The notes under the pieces: generated by a model
Database searches by the model: none
What the model was told of the DNA's origin: nothing
The model's input: the letters and a program-made list of their open reading frames with translations, nothing else
Made by a program: the position numbers and the translations under genes
NCBI GenBank assembly: GCA_900541865.1
Contig: UQLO01000007.1
Coordinates: forward strand, 1 to 64,000
DNA length: 64,000 nucleotides
Origin: an uncultured Porphyromonadaceae bacterium
Lineage (GTDB): Bacteria > Bacteroidota > Bacteroidia > Bacteroidales > Muribaculaceae
Direction: 5' to 3'
Shown: in pieces, positions 23,720 through 32,308 of the stretch
Layout: every line of letters begins with the position of its first letter
How positions within the stretch are numbered: position 1 is the first letter of the stretch

Positions 23720-25174
23720 ATGAAAAAGTTTTACTTTGCTTTACTGGCAATGATAATTGCCGCAACCGCCTTCAGCGCGGACGCAGCCACGGTGTACTTC
23801 AAAAACACCGTAAGCTGGGAAACCGTAAAAGTTCATTACTGGGGATCTTCCAATACTGACTGGCCCGGCAATGCCGGCACCCTCGTAGAAGGCACAACTG
23901 ACGTATGGTCTTTTAACCTTCCCGAAGGAACAACCGGTCTCGTATTCAACAACAACGGCGCCGGCGAGCAGACTGTTGACGTCACTGAAATCGTAGACGG
24001 CCACATCTATACTCCGACTGGTGCGAACAAGTATGGCGTTACCCACACCGAATACACTCCTGGTGAACAGCCCGAGCAGCCTGTAGAGGAAACCGCAAAG
24101 GTATATTTTGTTGGCGACCTTATGGGCGATTGGACCCCCAACGAAGCCAAACAGCTCAAACTCGACAAAGAAACCGGCCTCTACACTCTTACCATTGCAA
24201 ACGCCAACCTCGAAACCGGTAAAGAATTCAAAGTGGTTGTAAATGGTAAGTGGCTCCGCGCAGAAGCCGACCAGATTGCCGTTAATACCGAGTATGTTCT
24301 TTCTGAACGTAACGGCAACATGACTCTTGCTGAAGCAATTACCGGCAACGTAACTATTACATACAACGCCGAAGACGGCAAATTCAAAATCAGCGTTCAG
24401 TCCGAAGAACCGGTACAGCCCGAAGAAACTGTTGAAAAGATATTCACCGTGTTCTTCGACAACACCGCCAACTGGGAAAAAGTAAATGTTTGGATTTGGG
24501 AAAACAGCGGCGCCAACCTGTTTGCAAATTGGCCCGGTGAAGAGGTAACCACCAAAGTAAACGTCGATGGCAATGACCTCTACGCATACAGCTTCAAGCA
24601 CGATGTGACTTCCAAGACCCAGATGATGATTATCTTCAACGATGGAAACGCTCAGACCGGCGACTTCAGTCTTGTAAACAAGGGTATCTACACCAACGAG
24701 GGTCACACCGGAAATATCCACGAAGGTGCAGCCGTAGCAGTGAGCAGCCTCTCCGAAGGCATCGTCGTAGCCCAGGGCAACATCAGCGGCGAGACCACCG
24801 AAAAGACCTTCAAGCTCACTGTGACCGCTCTGCCCCACCACACCGCTCACTACGTGGTAATTCCCGAAAGCGCAGCTTCTCTGGCTCCCGCCCGCGAAGG
24901 CGCTGAGTACACCGCAGTTGAGAACGTTGAAATTGAGCTGCCCACTGGCGCCGGCACAATCCAGTTCTACAGCCACGACGGCGAGAAATTCTCCCAGCCC
25001 ACCACCTACTCCTACAACATCGCACTCGACACCACCGGTATCGAAGGCGTTGAGGTAGAGAACGGCGCAGCTGCCGAGTACTTCAACCTGCAGGGCGTAC
25101 GCGTTGCCAACCCGACCGAAGGCCTCTACATCGTACGCCGCGGCAACACCGTCACCAAGCAGTACATCCGCTAA
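23720..25174 (+). CDS. Secreted multi-CBM starch-binding-like protein with T9SS-type tail
   Basis: A 484-residue protein with a signal peptide (to about residue 22). A first CBM26-like module lies at about 23-105 (VYFKNTVSWETVKVHYWG, ending DWPG). A SusE/SusF-like module follows at about 125-230 (VYFVGDLMGDWTPNEAKQL), then a second CBM26-like module at about 245-340 (FFDNTANWEKVNVWIWE, FANWPGE). The C-terminal sorting segment is EYFNLQGVRVANPTEGLYIV...KQYIR. There is no catalytic domain, so glycan binding at the surface or in the medium is the likely job. The gene is less G+C-rich in its first part and stands alone between its own promoter and terminator. Confidence 0.8.
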   Translation: MKKFYFALLAMIIAATAFSADAATVYFKNTVSWETVKVHYWGSSNTDWPGNAGTLVEGTTDVWSFNLPEGTTGLVFNNNGAGEQTVDVTEIVDGHIYTPTGANKYGVTHTEYTPGEQPEQPVEETAKVYFVGDLMGDWTPNEAKQLKLDKETGLYTLTIANANLETGKEFKVVVNGKWLRAEADQIAVNTEYVLSERNGNMTLAEAITGNVTITYNAEDGKFKISVQSEEPVQPEETVEKIFTVFFDNTANWEKVNVWIWENSGANLFANWPGEEVTTKVNVDGNDLYAYSFKHDVTSKTQMMIIFNDGNAQTGDFSLVNKGIYTNEGHTGNIHEGAAVAVSSLSEGIVVAQGNISGETTEKTFKLTVTALPHHTAHYVVIPESAASLAPAREGAEYTAVENVEIELPTGAGTIQFYSHDGEKFSQPTTYSYNIALDTTGIEGVEVENGAAAEYFNLQGVRVANPTEGLYIVRRGNTVTKQYIR

Positions 25175-25200
25175 TCCGCAATAACGGCATACCGCATCAA

Positions 25201-25236
25201 AATCCCTGCTCCGGCCTCGGAGCGGGGATTTTTTTG
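25201..25236 (+). terminator. Terminator after the CBM protein gene
   Basis: A 13-bp stem AATCCCTGCTCCG / CGGAGCGGGGATT (one G-T pair), loop GCCT, followed by T5-T7. Confidence 0.9.
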
Positions 25237-25256
25237 TGGGGGACGCGGAAAATATG

Positions 25257-25264
25257 TATTTTTG
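25257..25264 (+). promoter_or_regulatory. -7 promoter box for kdsD operon
   Basis: TATTTTTG, 24 bp before the kdsD ATG. Confidence 0.55.
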
Positions 25265-25287
25265 CAAAAGAAACCAAAAACCCGAAA

Positions 25288-25908
25288 ATGCAGACCAAGC
25301 ATAACGATGTGCGCGCCTCTATGGAGCGCATCTTAGAGGCGGAGAGTCGCGCCATAGCGTCCATTCCGATTACCGATGCCTACGAGGCGGCCGTAGAGGC
25401 CATTGTGGAGCATGTTCACCGTCGCGGCGGCAAGCTTGTCACTTCCGGCATGGGCAAAGCGGGCCAAATAGCTATGAACATAGCGACGACGTTCTCCTCG
25501 ACGGGTACGCCGGCCGTCAATCTGCACCCGAGCGAGGCTCAGCACGGCGACCTGGGCGTTGTTCAACCCAACGACATCGTGCTTCTGGTGAGCAACAGCG
25601 GCAAGACGCGCGAGATTCTCGAACTTATCGAGCTGCTGCATGGTTTATACCCCGGAATGCCCACAATAGTGATTACCGGGGCGGCGGGGAGTCCGCTGGC
25701 CGAGGCCGCCGACATAGCGCTGCTCACGGGCGGGGCGCCGGAGGTGTGTCCGCTGGGCCTGACTCCGACCACGAGCACGACGATGATGACCGTAATCGGC
25801 GATGTGCTGGTGGTCAACGTGATGGAGCGCATAGGCTTTACGCGCAGCGACTATGCCCTGCGCCACCACGGCGGCTATCTGGGCATGGCCTCCCGCAAAG
25901 AACTTTAA
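25288..25908 (+). CDS. SIS-domain sugar isomerase, KdsD-like (arabinose 5-phosphate isomerase)
   Basis: A protein of 206 residues from the ATG at 25288. It is a single SIS domain: GGKLVTSGMGKAGQIAMNIATTFSSTGTPA, HPSEAQHGDLGVV, the phosphate loop LVSNSGKTREILEL, and CPLGLTPTTSTT. These are the hallmarks of KdsD/KpsF, which converts ribulose 5-phosphate to arabinose 5-phosphate for KDO in LPS. The usual C-terminal CBS pair is missing, as in short Bacteroidetes homologues. The next gene, a PfkB-like protein, starts 12 bp later. Confidence 0.88.
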   Translation: MQTKHNDVRASMERILEAESRAIASIPITDAYEAAVEAIVEHVHRRGGKLVTSGMGKAGQIAMNIATTFSSTGTPAVNLHPSEAQHGDLGVVQPNDIVLLVSNSGKTREILELIELLHGLYPGMPTIVITGAAGSPLAEAADIALLTGGAPEVCPLGLTPTTSTTMMTVIGDVLVVNVMERIGFTRSDYALRHHGGYLGMASRKEL

Positions 25909-25920
25909 GAAGGGTCGAAT

Positions 25921-26817
25921 ATGAAAATTATAGCCATAGGCGAAATCAACATAAATCTGAGCGCCACCGAGGGCGGCTTCGGCAGCCTGCCGGGCGGCCT
26001 GATAGCGCGCGCAGCGGCCATTCTGGGCCGTATGGGCTTCGCGACGGCAATGGCCTCGGATGCCGGCAGCGATATTCCGGGCGATATGGCCGTTGGAGCC
26101 CTCAGCGAGGCCGGTGTGGACACTCACAGCGTCGACCGCTTCACCGAGGGCCGCACCGCACTCAATATTTTCTCGGGGCTGACGGGTGCTCCGACTCGCT
26201 ACGACGCCTATCCCGAGGAGGCTTTCGACATAGTGTGGCCCCGCATCGACGAGGGCGACATAGTTGTCTTCGGCGGCCATTATGCCCTCGACGGGCGCAT
26301 GCGGCTGCGCCTGGCGCGCCTGCTCAGCCACGCCGCCGAGCGCAAGGCCGTGCTGGTCTATGTGCCGGCCTATTCCTCGGCGCTGGAGCCGCGCATAACG
26401 CGCGTTATGCCCGAAATACTCGAAAATCTGGAGACGGCCCACCTTGTGGTGACCACCACCGCCGACCTTGCCACCATCTTCGGCACCGACAACTCGGCCG
26501 GCTGCTTCGCCGACCGCGTGAGCTTCTACTGCCGGTCGCTGGTCAACATCGACGCCGGCTGCCACCGCCTGGAGTACTTCGCCGGCAAGGAAGTAACCTC
26601 CGCGGCCACCGGAGGGTCGCCTTGCGAGTCGCTTCTCTGGCAGGCCGGCGCACTGGCCGGCCTGATAGGAGCGCTGGCGGCCCACGCCGTCACGCCGGAG
26701 GCTCTGGACGCCCCCGGCGAAGGCCTGCGAACCGACATCCTCGAGGCCATGGTGCGCTCGGGCGCCGAAGCCGCCGCCGAAGCGCCGTCCTGGCAGCTGG
26801 CCGTACGCCCCGTTTAA
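25921..26817 (+). CDS. PfkB-fold protein lacking the GAGD catalytic motif (possible pseudokinase)
   Basis: A 298-residue ribokinase-like protein. The N-terminal half is typical: IIAIGEININLS, SLPGGLIARAAAILGRMGFATAMASDAGSDIPGD, LSEAGVDTHSV. In the C-terminal half, where PfkB kinases carry DTxGAGD with the catalytic aspartate, the sequence reads SAATGGSPCESLLWQAG. The anion hole is altered and the aspartate absent. It may be an inactive paralogue with a binding or regulatory role, or use a different mechanism. The neighbour kdsD suggests sugar-phosphate metabolism. Confidence 0.8.
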   Translation: MKIIAIGEININLSATEGGFGSLPGGLIARAAAILGRMGFATAMASDAGSDIPGDMAVGALSEAGVDTHSVDRFTEGRTALNIFSGLTGAPTRYDAYPEEAFDIVWPRIDEGDIVVFGGHYALDGRMRLRLARLLSHAAERKAVLVYVPAYSSALEPRITRVMPEILENLETAHLVVTTTADLATIFGTDNSAGCFADRVSFYCRSLVNIDAGCHRLEYFAGKEVTSAATGGSPCESLLWQAGALAGLIGALAAHAVTPEALDAPGEGLRTDILEAMVRSGAEAAAEAPSWQLAVRPV

Positions 26818-26840
26818 CGAATCAAAAACCACCCAAGAAT

Positions 26841-27326
26841 ATGTCCACCAAACCCCAATCTCCCCTTACCCCCTTCCCCAAAGCACGCGACATGCGCGTG
26901 GCCGTAGTGCGCACGCTGTGGAACAGCCACATCACCTCCGCCCTCGAAAGCGGCGCGCTGACCACCCTGGCGGCCGCCGGCATAGAGCGCGACATGATCG
27001 ACACCTTCGAGGTGCCGGGCGCCGTAGAACTCACTTTTGCAGCCTCCTCGCTCATCGAAACGGGGCTCTACAACTCCGTGATAGTGCTGGGCTGCGTGAT
27101 TCGCGGCGGCACGCCCCACTTCGACTATGTCTGCCAGAGCGTTACGCAAGGCATCACGCATCTCAACGCCGACTGCGACATCCCGGTGATTTTCGGTGTG
27201 CTCACCGTCGACACCGAGCAGGACGCCCTCGACCGCGCCGGCGGCAGTCTGGGCAACAAGGGCTCGGAAGCCGCCCAGGCCGCTCTGCTGATGTACGACT
27301 TCACCGAGCGCGTGGCCGACCTCTGA
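26841..27326 (+). CDS. ribH: 6,7-dimethyl-8-ribityllumazine synthase
   Basis: A 161-residue protein of the penultimate riboflavin step, condensing 5-amino-6-ribitylaminouracil with 3,4-dihydroxy-2-butanone 4-phosphate. The substrate-binding segments VVRTLWNSHITSALESGA, DTFEVPGAVELTFAA and VIRGGTPHFDYV (with the catalytic histidine), plus GVLTVDTEQDALDRAGG and NKGSEAAQAAL, are all present. The start ATG is at 26841, after a 23-bp gap from the PfkB-like gene. Other rib genes are not in the window. Confidence 0.96.
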   Translation: MSTKPQSPLTPFPKARDMRVAVVRTLWNSHITSALESGALTTLAAAGIERDMIDTFEVPGAVELTFAASSLIETGLYNSVIVLGCVIRGGTPHFDYVCQSVTQGITHLNADCDIPVIFGVLTVDTEQDALDRAGGSLGNKGSEAAQAALLMYDFTERVADL

Positions 27327-27413
27327 CTTGCCGGAGAACACTTGCGCGGGGCCGTGCGTTTTAAAACGTGAGGAGGTTGCCTGTTGCACCCCCTCCTGAA
27401 AACGCATACAAAC

Positions 27414-27677
27414 ATGGCAAACACGCAAAAAAAGAATTCCGGACTGTGGGTCTGGATAGTGATAGCACTCATCGTGGCCGCTCTGGTAGTGGCAACACTG
27501 TTCTACATAGGCTGGTTCGATACCAACACGCACGTCGATTCGCTCAACGGCGACAACGTAATGGACCAGTACACCATCGAGGAAACCAACGCCAATGCCC
27601 CCGGCGAAGCCGACTGGCAGAACGCCGACCACCGCAACCTCGACGAGGTGATAACCGAACCGCAAACCAACCAATGA
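27414..27677 (+). CDS. Small single-pass membrane protein
   Basis: An 87-residue protein: a short Lys-rich N-terminus (MANTQKKNSG), one transmembrane helix at about 11-34 (LWVWIVIALIVAALVVATLFYIGWF) shortened here to its core IVIALIVAALVVATLF, then an acidic tail. The start at 27414 is preferred over an in-frame 27384 start. The gap before it can form a hairpin pairing GCGTTTT with AAAACGC. Its stop overlaps the next lipoprotein gene by ATGA. Function unknown. Confidence 0.75.
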   Translation: MANTQKKNSGLWVWIVIALIVAALVVATLFYIGWFDTNTHVDSLNGDNVMDQYTIEETNANAPGEADWQNADHRNLDEVITEPQTNQ

Positions 27678-28123
27678 AACAATTCCTATGGGCAGCGCTG
27701 ACCCTTGTGGCAGCGGCCGCCTGCACATCCGGAGCCCGCGACGCGGATGCTTCCAGCCTCCAGAAGGCCGAATATGCCTTCAGCGAGGGGCGCTACGCCC
27801 GCTCGCAGGCCATATGCGACTCCTTGGTGCTGGGCAACCAGTTCGGGCGCCTCAACGTCGACGAGCTATGCCGCCTGTCGATGCTCTTTATGCGTCTTGG
27901 CGAGCAGAACGGCGACGAGGGTGGCACCACGGCCATGGCCACACGCTGCCTGAGCGCGGCCTTTGAGCGCGACAGCGACTCCACCGTGACCATCATCCGC
28001 GCCATGCCCTCCGAAGACCGCAGCCGCGCCATGCTCCTTGCGGCGCTCAACGAGTCGGCGGCCACGGCATCGCCGGACTCTCTAATTATACCCGCCGACA
28101 GCATACCCGACAATGAACTCTGA
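27674..28123 (+). CDS. Lipoprotein with TPR-like segment
   Basis: A 149-residue protein with lipobox VAAAACTSGA. The mature part begins with a TPR-like helix pair (LQKAEYAFSEGRYARSQAICDSL). No family is recognised. It is translationally coupled to the preceding membrane protein and overlaps the SUI1 gene by 11 bp, so the three genes probably form a unit. Confidence 0.75.
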   Translation: MKQFLWAALTLVAAAACTSGARDADASSLQKAEYAFSEGRYARSQAICDSLVLGNQFGRLNVDELCRLSMLFMRLGEQNGDEGGTTAMATRCLSAAFERDSDSTVTIIRAMPSEDRSRAMLLAALNESAATASPDSLIIPADSIPDNEL

Positions 28124-28472
28124 AAGCTGGCAAGACCGCCTTGCCGCCCTACGCGGCACCATGGCTCCCGACCCGGAGCCGGAAACCACCGCCGAAGCCG
28201 CCGACGAGGCGCCGGCCTCGCCCTGGGCCGCCCAGAAGGGCCGTCTCGACATTATCCTCGACCGCAAGGGTCGCGCCGGCAAGAGCGCTACCATAGTCAG
28301 CGGCTTCACCATCGGCGACGATGCCGTTGCCGAGCTGGCCTCGCAGCTGCGGCGCAGCTTGGGCACGGGCGGCTCCAGCCGCGGCGGCGAAATCCTCATC
28401 CAGGGCGACCGTCGCGCCGACGTGCAGCGGCTGCTGACAGCCCGGGGGCTGAAATCGAGAATTGGTAATTGA
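28113..28472 (+). CDS. SUI1/eIF1-like translation factor (YciH family)
   Basis: A 119-residue protein. The C-terminal 75 residues are a SUI1 fold: LDIILDRKGRAGKSATIVSGF, then LASQLRRSLGTGGSSRGGEI, then LIQGDRRADVQRLLTARGLK. YciH-type proteins bind the small ribosomal subunit and influence start-codon choice. The N-terminal 40 residues are an acidic, Pro/Ala-rich extension. The last residues are encoded in a short repeat region (AATTGGTAATTGATAATCGGG), quoted here only in part as ATTGGTAATTGATAATCGGG. Confidence 0.9.
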   Translation: MNSESWQDRLAALRGTMAPDPEPETTAEAADEAPASPWAAQKGRLDIILDRKGRAGKSATIVSGFTIGDDAVAELASQLRRSLGTGGSSRGGEILIQGDRRADVQRLLTARGLKSRIGN

Positions 28473-28476
28473 TAAT

Positions 28477-28522
28477 CGGGATGCATCGCGATTCAACGGG
28501 ATTTATCGCGATTTATGCCGAT
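28477..28522. repeat. ATCGGGAT/ATCGCGAT short-repeat tract
   Basis: A run of degenerate units (ATCGGGATGCATCGCGATT, then CGGGATTTATCGCGATTTA) related to the inverted repeat at 1584-1631. It sits between the SUI1 gene and the zapB-like promoter and can fold into several hairpins. Confidence 0.55.
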
Positions 28523-28577
28523 AGAGGGGATTTGGGGCTTTTTTTTAAGTTTTTTTGGGAGAAACGAAAAAAAAGCG

Positions 28578-28585
28578 TACTTTTG
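28578..28585 (+). promoter_or_regulatory. -7 promoter box for the zapB-like/zapA operon
   Basis: TACTTTTG, 18 bp before the ATG at 28603. Confidence 0.6.
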
Positions 28586-28602
28586 TAAAAATTTGCAATA
28601 GT

Positions 28603-28902
28603 ATGGCAAACGACTTGACGGAGCAACTGACTCGCATAGGCCATAAAGCGGAGTTGCTGACCACAAGATATGGCATGCTTGTGCAGGAAATGCGACGCCT
28701 CAAGGAGAAACTCAGCGAGAGCGAGGCCCGCATACTGGCCCTGACGGGCGAGCTGGAGCGCAGCCGCCTCGAAGCGGAGCATCTGCGCCTTGCCGCCAAC
28801 GTGTCGCCCACGCCGCAGTCGCTTCTGGAGTCGCGCGCCTTCGTTGCCAATTTGGTGCGGGAAATCGACGCTTGCGTCGACGACCTGATCAGAGATGTCT
28901 GA
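28603..28902 (+). CDS. Coiled-coil protein, ZapB-like position
   Basis: A 99-residue protein that is nearly all predicted coiled coil (YGMLVQEMRRLKEKLSESEA, then RILALTGELERSRLEAEHLR). It immediately precedes and overlaps zapA by 8 bp. Such small coiled coils before zapA occur widely in Bacteroidetes and resemble the division factor ZapB in character, although sequence identity cannot be claimed. A divisome role is inferred from context. Confidence 0.75.
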   Translation: MANDLTEQLTRIGHKAELLTTRYGMLVQEMRRLKEKLSESEARILALTGELERSRLEAEHLRLAANVSPTPQSLLESRAFVANLVREIDACVDDLIRDV

Positions 28903-29212
28903 ATCCCTTTCGATGAACGCAGACCCCGAACACAATATAACGATAAAAATAGCCGATGTAGAGCCGTTCAAGCTTCGCATCTCCCAAAGCGAAGAGGCCT
29001 TCTACCGGATGGTGCTTGAGAAGTTCAACACCAACGTAGACCGCTTCCGCTACGGGGCAGCTGCCGACAGCACGGCAGTGGCACTTTGCAAAGTTGGCAT
29101 ATACTACGCCACCATGCTCTACAAACGCACCCACCAGATAAACACGCAGGCCGAGCAGCTGCGCGCCTTTGAGGAACGCCTGGACAGCCTGCTGGAAGGA
29201 ATGGACAATTAG
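28895..29212 (+). CDS. zapA: Cell division protein ZapA
   Basis: A 105-residue protein. The ZapA domain covers the N-terminal 70 residues (ITIKIADVEPFKLRISQSEEAFYR) written here by its core IKIADVEPFKLRIS and EEAFYRMVLEKFN. A C-terminal helix for coiled-coil dimerisation (INTQAEQLRAFEERLDSLLE) follows. ZapA bundles FtsZ filaments. It overlaps the coiled-coil gene, and a probable 6S RNA follows directly. Confidence 0.85.
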   Translation: MSESLSMNADPEHNITIKIADVEPFKLRISQSEEAFYRMVLEKFNTNVDRFRYGAAADSTAVALCKVGIYYATMLYKRTHQINTQAEQLRAFEERLDSLLEGMDN

Positions 29213-29385
29213 GGCACCGAGACCCCGCCCGCTACTCTCTGCTCAGCGTACGCCGCCGCCACGCGCCGCCGCCTTGAGAGACCCCTACCCCCGCACCGCG
29301 CCGCCCCGGCGCACCGGCCACCGCCGCAACGGCGTGCCTGTGCTGCCTGTAAGGGCGTCTACGCCGGTGCGATTATTGTTTTTTC
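29213..29385 (+). ncRNA. ssrS: Probable 6S RNA (SsrS-like), between zapA and rny
   Basis: The 189-bp gap between zapA and rny has no reading frame but folds as one long interrupted hairpin. GCACCG (29214-29219) pairs with CGGTGC (29365-29370), AGAC (29220-29223) with GTCT (29357-29360), and GCCC (29227-29230) with GGGC (29353-29356). Inner blocks such as TACGCCG and CGGCGTG can also pair, leaving a central unpaired region. A TTATTGTTTTTT tail follows the closing stem. The length (about 170 nt), rod shape with bubble, and position after zapA match 6S RNA, the sigma70-RNA polymerase inhibitor. The identification is inferred; a covariance search was not possible. Confidence 0.6.
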
Positions 29386-29401
29386 AACACCATTCCCGAA
29401 T

Positions 29402-30949
29402 ATGGTAACATACATCATCATCGGCATAGCACTGGCTATCCTTGGCGCCGCCGCCGGCGCCGCGCTGACCTTCTGGTCGCAGAAGCGCAACGCCAGCTCG
29501 CGCGCAAGCCTCATCATAGCCGAGGCCGAACGCGAAGCCGAGACCCTTCGCAGCAACAAAGTGCTGGAAGGCAAGGAAGAAGCCCTTCGACTGACTTCCG
29601 AAGCGGAGAAGCAGGCGCAGCAGCGCATGAGCCGCATACAAAGCACCGAGGCCAAGATGAAGCAGCGCGAACTGCAGCTAAACCAGCAGCAGAGCGAGAA
29701 CCAGCGCACCCGCAACGAACTCGACGGCCTCCGCCAGAACCTCGACAACCAGCAGGCAGCCTTAGCCGCCCGAAGCACACAGGTCGACGAGATGCACGCC
29801 AAGGCCCAGAGCCTGCTTGAGCACATCTCCGGCATGAGCTCCGCCGAAGCCAAGGAGAAACTTATCGAGAGCCTCAAGGACGAGGCCAAGACAGCCGCCG
29901 CCTCCTATATCAACGACATCATGGACGACGCCAAGATGACCGCCAACAAGGAGGCCAAGCGAATCGTCGTTCAGAGCATTCAGCGCGTGGCCACCGAAAC
30001 GGCCATAGAGAACTCGGTGACGGTGTTCCACATCGACTCCGACGAAATAAAAGGCCGCATCATAGGCCGCGAGGGCCGCAACATCCGCGCCCTGGAGGCC
30101 GCAACAGGTATCGAAATCATCGTCGACGACACTCCCGAGGCCATCGTGCTGAGCGGCTTCGACCCTGTACGCCGCGAAATAGCCCGCCTGGCCCTGCATC
30201 AGCTCGTTGCCGACGGCCGCATCCATCCGGCTCGCATAGAGGAGGTAGTGGCCAAGGTTCGCAAGCAAATCGAGCAGGAGATTATCGAAACCGGCCAGCG
30301 CACCTGCATCGACCTGGGCATCCACGGACTGCATCCCGAGCTCATCCGCATGGTGGGCAAGATGAAATATCGCTCCAGCTACGGCCAGAACCTGCTGCAG
30401 CACTCGCGCGAAACGGCTAACCTCTGTGCCGTGATGGCCTCCGAGTTGGGCCTCAACCCCAAGAAGGCCCGCCGCGCCGGCCTGCTGCACGACATCGGCA
30501 AAGTGCCGGACGAAGAGCCGGAGCTGCCCCACGCACTGCTGGGCATGAAGCTTGCCGAGAAGTACAAGGAAAAGCCCGAAATATGCAACGCCATCGGCGC
30601 CCACCACGACGAGATAGAGCAGAGCAGTCTGCTGGCCCCGATAGTGCAGGTGTGCGACGCCATCTCGGGCGCCCGTCCCGGTGCGCGCCGCGAAATAGTC
30701 GAGGCATACATCAAGCGCCTCAACGACCTGGAGCAGCTTGCGCTGAGTTATCCCGGCGTGGTTAAGACCTACGCCATCCAGGCCGGCCGCGAACTCCGCG
30801 TCATAGTAGGCGCCGACAAAATCGACGATGCCGAAACCGAAAAGCTCTCCGCCGAAATAGCCCGCCGCATCCAGGACGAGATGACATATCCCGGTCAGGT
30901 CAAAATCACGGTAATACGCGAAACGCGTTCGGTGAGCTTCGCCAAATAA
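29402..30949 (+). CDS. rny: Ribonuclease Y
   Basis: A 515-residue membrane-anchored endoribonuclease that starts mRNA decay. It has an N-terminal transmembrane helix ([20 protein letters not shown]). A long Glu/Gln/Lys coiled coil spans roughly 30-190. A KH domain near 210-275 contains the conserved [19 protein letters not shown], and the HD domain near 330-420 has [20 protein letters not shown]. All key elements are present, at the usual length. It is followed after 9 bp by the PSP1-domain gene. Confidence 0.97.
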   Translation: MVTYIIIGIALAILGAAAGAALTFWSQKRNASSRASLIIAEAEREAETLRSNKVLEGKEEALRLTSEAEKQAQQRMSRIQSTEAKMKQRELQLNQQQSENQRTRNELDGLRQNLDNQQAALAARSTQVDEMHAKAQSLLEHISGMSSAEAKEKLIESLKDEAKTAAASYINDIMDDAKMTANKEAKRIVVQSIQRVATETAIENSVTVFHIDSDEIKGRIIGREGRNIRALEAATGIEIIVDDTPEAIVLSGFDPVRREIARLALHQLVADGRIHPARIEEVVAKVRKQIEQEIIETGQRTCIDLGIHGLHPELIRMVGKMKYRSSYGQNLLQHSRETANLCAVMASELGLNPKKARRAGLLHDIGKVPDEEPELPHALLGMKLAEKYKEKPEICNAIGAHHDEIEQSSLLAPIVQVCDAISGARPGARREIVEAYIKRLNDLEQLALSYPGVVKTYAIQAGRELRVIVGADKIDDAETEKLSAEIARRIQDEMTYPGQVKITVIRETRSVSFAK

Positions 30950-30958
30950 TACCGGCCT

Positions 30959-32308
30959 ATGAGCAGCGAAAAAGAGGACAACGCCCTGCGGAGTCCCGCA
31001 CCTGCCGGCGAGACGGAAGGCTGCGGCAATTGCTGCGGCGGCTGCGGAAAGGGCGGCGGCTGCGACGACTGCAGCCGTGCCAAGCTCCACAGCTTCGACT
31101 ATCTGGCCGACATTCCCGGCGGCTTCGCCCGAAGCGACTACGTCGAGGTGCAGTTCAAAAACACTCGCAAGGGCTACTACCGCAACACCACCAATCTGCC
31201 CCTTGAGGTCGGCGACCTGGTGGCCGTCGAAGCCTCGCCGGGCCACGACATCGGCACCGTCACTCTTATGGGCGTGCTGGCCGAGCTCCGCGCACGCAAG
31301 GCAAGTTCGCGGGCCCGCGACGCCGCCGAGGTGCGCCGGGTATTCCGCAAGGCCAAGGGCGTCGACATCGAGAAATACAACGAAGCCCGTGCCCGCGAGG
31401 AGGACACTATGATCCGGGCGCGCAAGATAGCCGAAAGCCTCAAGCTGAATATGAAAATCGGCGACGTCGAGTATCAGGGCGACGGCAACAAGGCTATTTT
31501 CTACTATATCGCCGATGAGCGCGTCGACTTTCGCCAACTCATCAAGATACTGGCCGACACCTTCAAGGTGCGCATCGAGATGAAGCAGATCGGTGCGCGC
31601 CAGGAGGCGGGGCGCATAGGCGGCATAGGGCCGTGCGGACGACCGCTGTGCTGCTCGCTGTGGATGACCAACTTCGTGAGCGTGAGCACATCGGCGGCCC
31701 GCACGCAGGACATCTCCATGAACCCGCAGAAACTGGCCGGCCAGTGCGCCAAGCTTAAGTGCTGTCTCAACTTCGAGGTGGATGCCTACGCCGAGGCCAC
31801 CAAACGCATGCCTCCGCGCGAGGTGCGTCTGGAGACTGCCGACGCCACCTTCTACCACTTCAAGAGCGATGTGTTCAACCGCACGGTGACCTACTCGTCG
31901 GACAAGAACATGGCGGCTAATCTGGTGACACTGAGCGCCGAACGCGTATTCGAGATTATCGCCCTCAACAAGGCCGGCGAAAAGCCCCTCAGCCTCATCC
32001 CCGAAAGCGAGAAGGCTCCCAAGCCCAAGGCCGAGTTCGGCGACATCCTCGGCGACGGCGACCTGACACGCTTCGACCGCAAGAAGAAGAAAAAACGCCC
32101 GGCCAAGCAGGGCGGCAACTCCGACCGCGGCCAAAGCAATCGCCCTGAGAAGGCCCAGGGTCGGCACACCGCCGAGGGTGCCCAGCAAAACGGCGCCCCC
32201 GCCGACAACAACAAGGGCGGCCAGCGCCGTCGCGGCGGCAAAGGCGCCCACCGCAAGGGCGGCCAGCAGGACAAACCCAATTCGTCGCGAAGCAATGAAG
32301 GCTCTTGA
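30959..32308 (+). CDS. PSP1-domain protein (RicT/YaaT-like)
   Basis: A protein of 449 residues. A Cys-rich N-terminus (CGNCCGGCGKGGGCDDC) leads into the PSP1 domain at about 60-300, with the family signature GGIGPCGRPLCCSLWMTNF and the second cluster QCAKLKCCLNFE. A Lys/Arg/Gln-rich low-complexity tail (about 370-449) follows. In Bacillus, RicT acts with RicA/RicF in RNase Y-dependent RNA maturation, so the adjacency to rny is meaningful. Its end overlaps gldH by 14 bp. Confidence 0.92.
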   Translation: MSSEKEDNALRSPAPAGETEGCGNCCGGCGKGGGCDDCSRAKLHSFDYLADIPGGFARSDYVEVQFKNTRKGYYRNTTNLPLEVGDLVAVEASPGHDIGTVTLMGVLAELRARKASSRARDAAEVRRVFRKAKGVDIEKYNEARAREEDTMIRARKIAESLKLNMKIGDVEYQGDGNKAIFYYIADERVDFRQLIKILADTFKVRIEMKQIGARQEAGRIGGIGPCGRPLCCSLWMTNFVSVSTSAARTQDISMNPQKLAGQCAKLKCCLNFEVDAYAEATKRMPPREVRLETADATFYHFKSDVFNRTVTYSSDKNMAANLVTLSAERVFEIIALNKAGEKPLSLIPESEKAPKPKAEFGDILGDGDLTRFDRKKKKKRPAKQGGNSDRGQSNRPEKAQGRHTAEGAQQNGAPADNNKGGQRRRGGKGAHRKGGQQDKPNSSRSNEGS

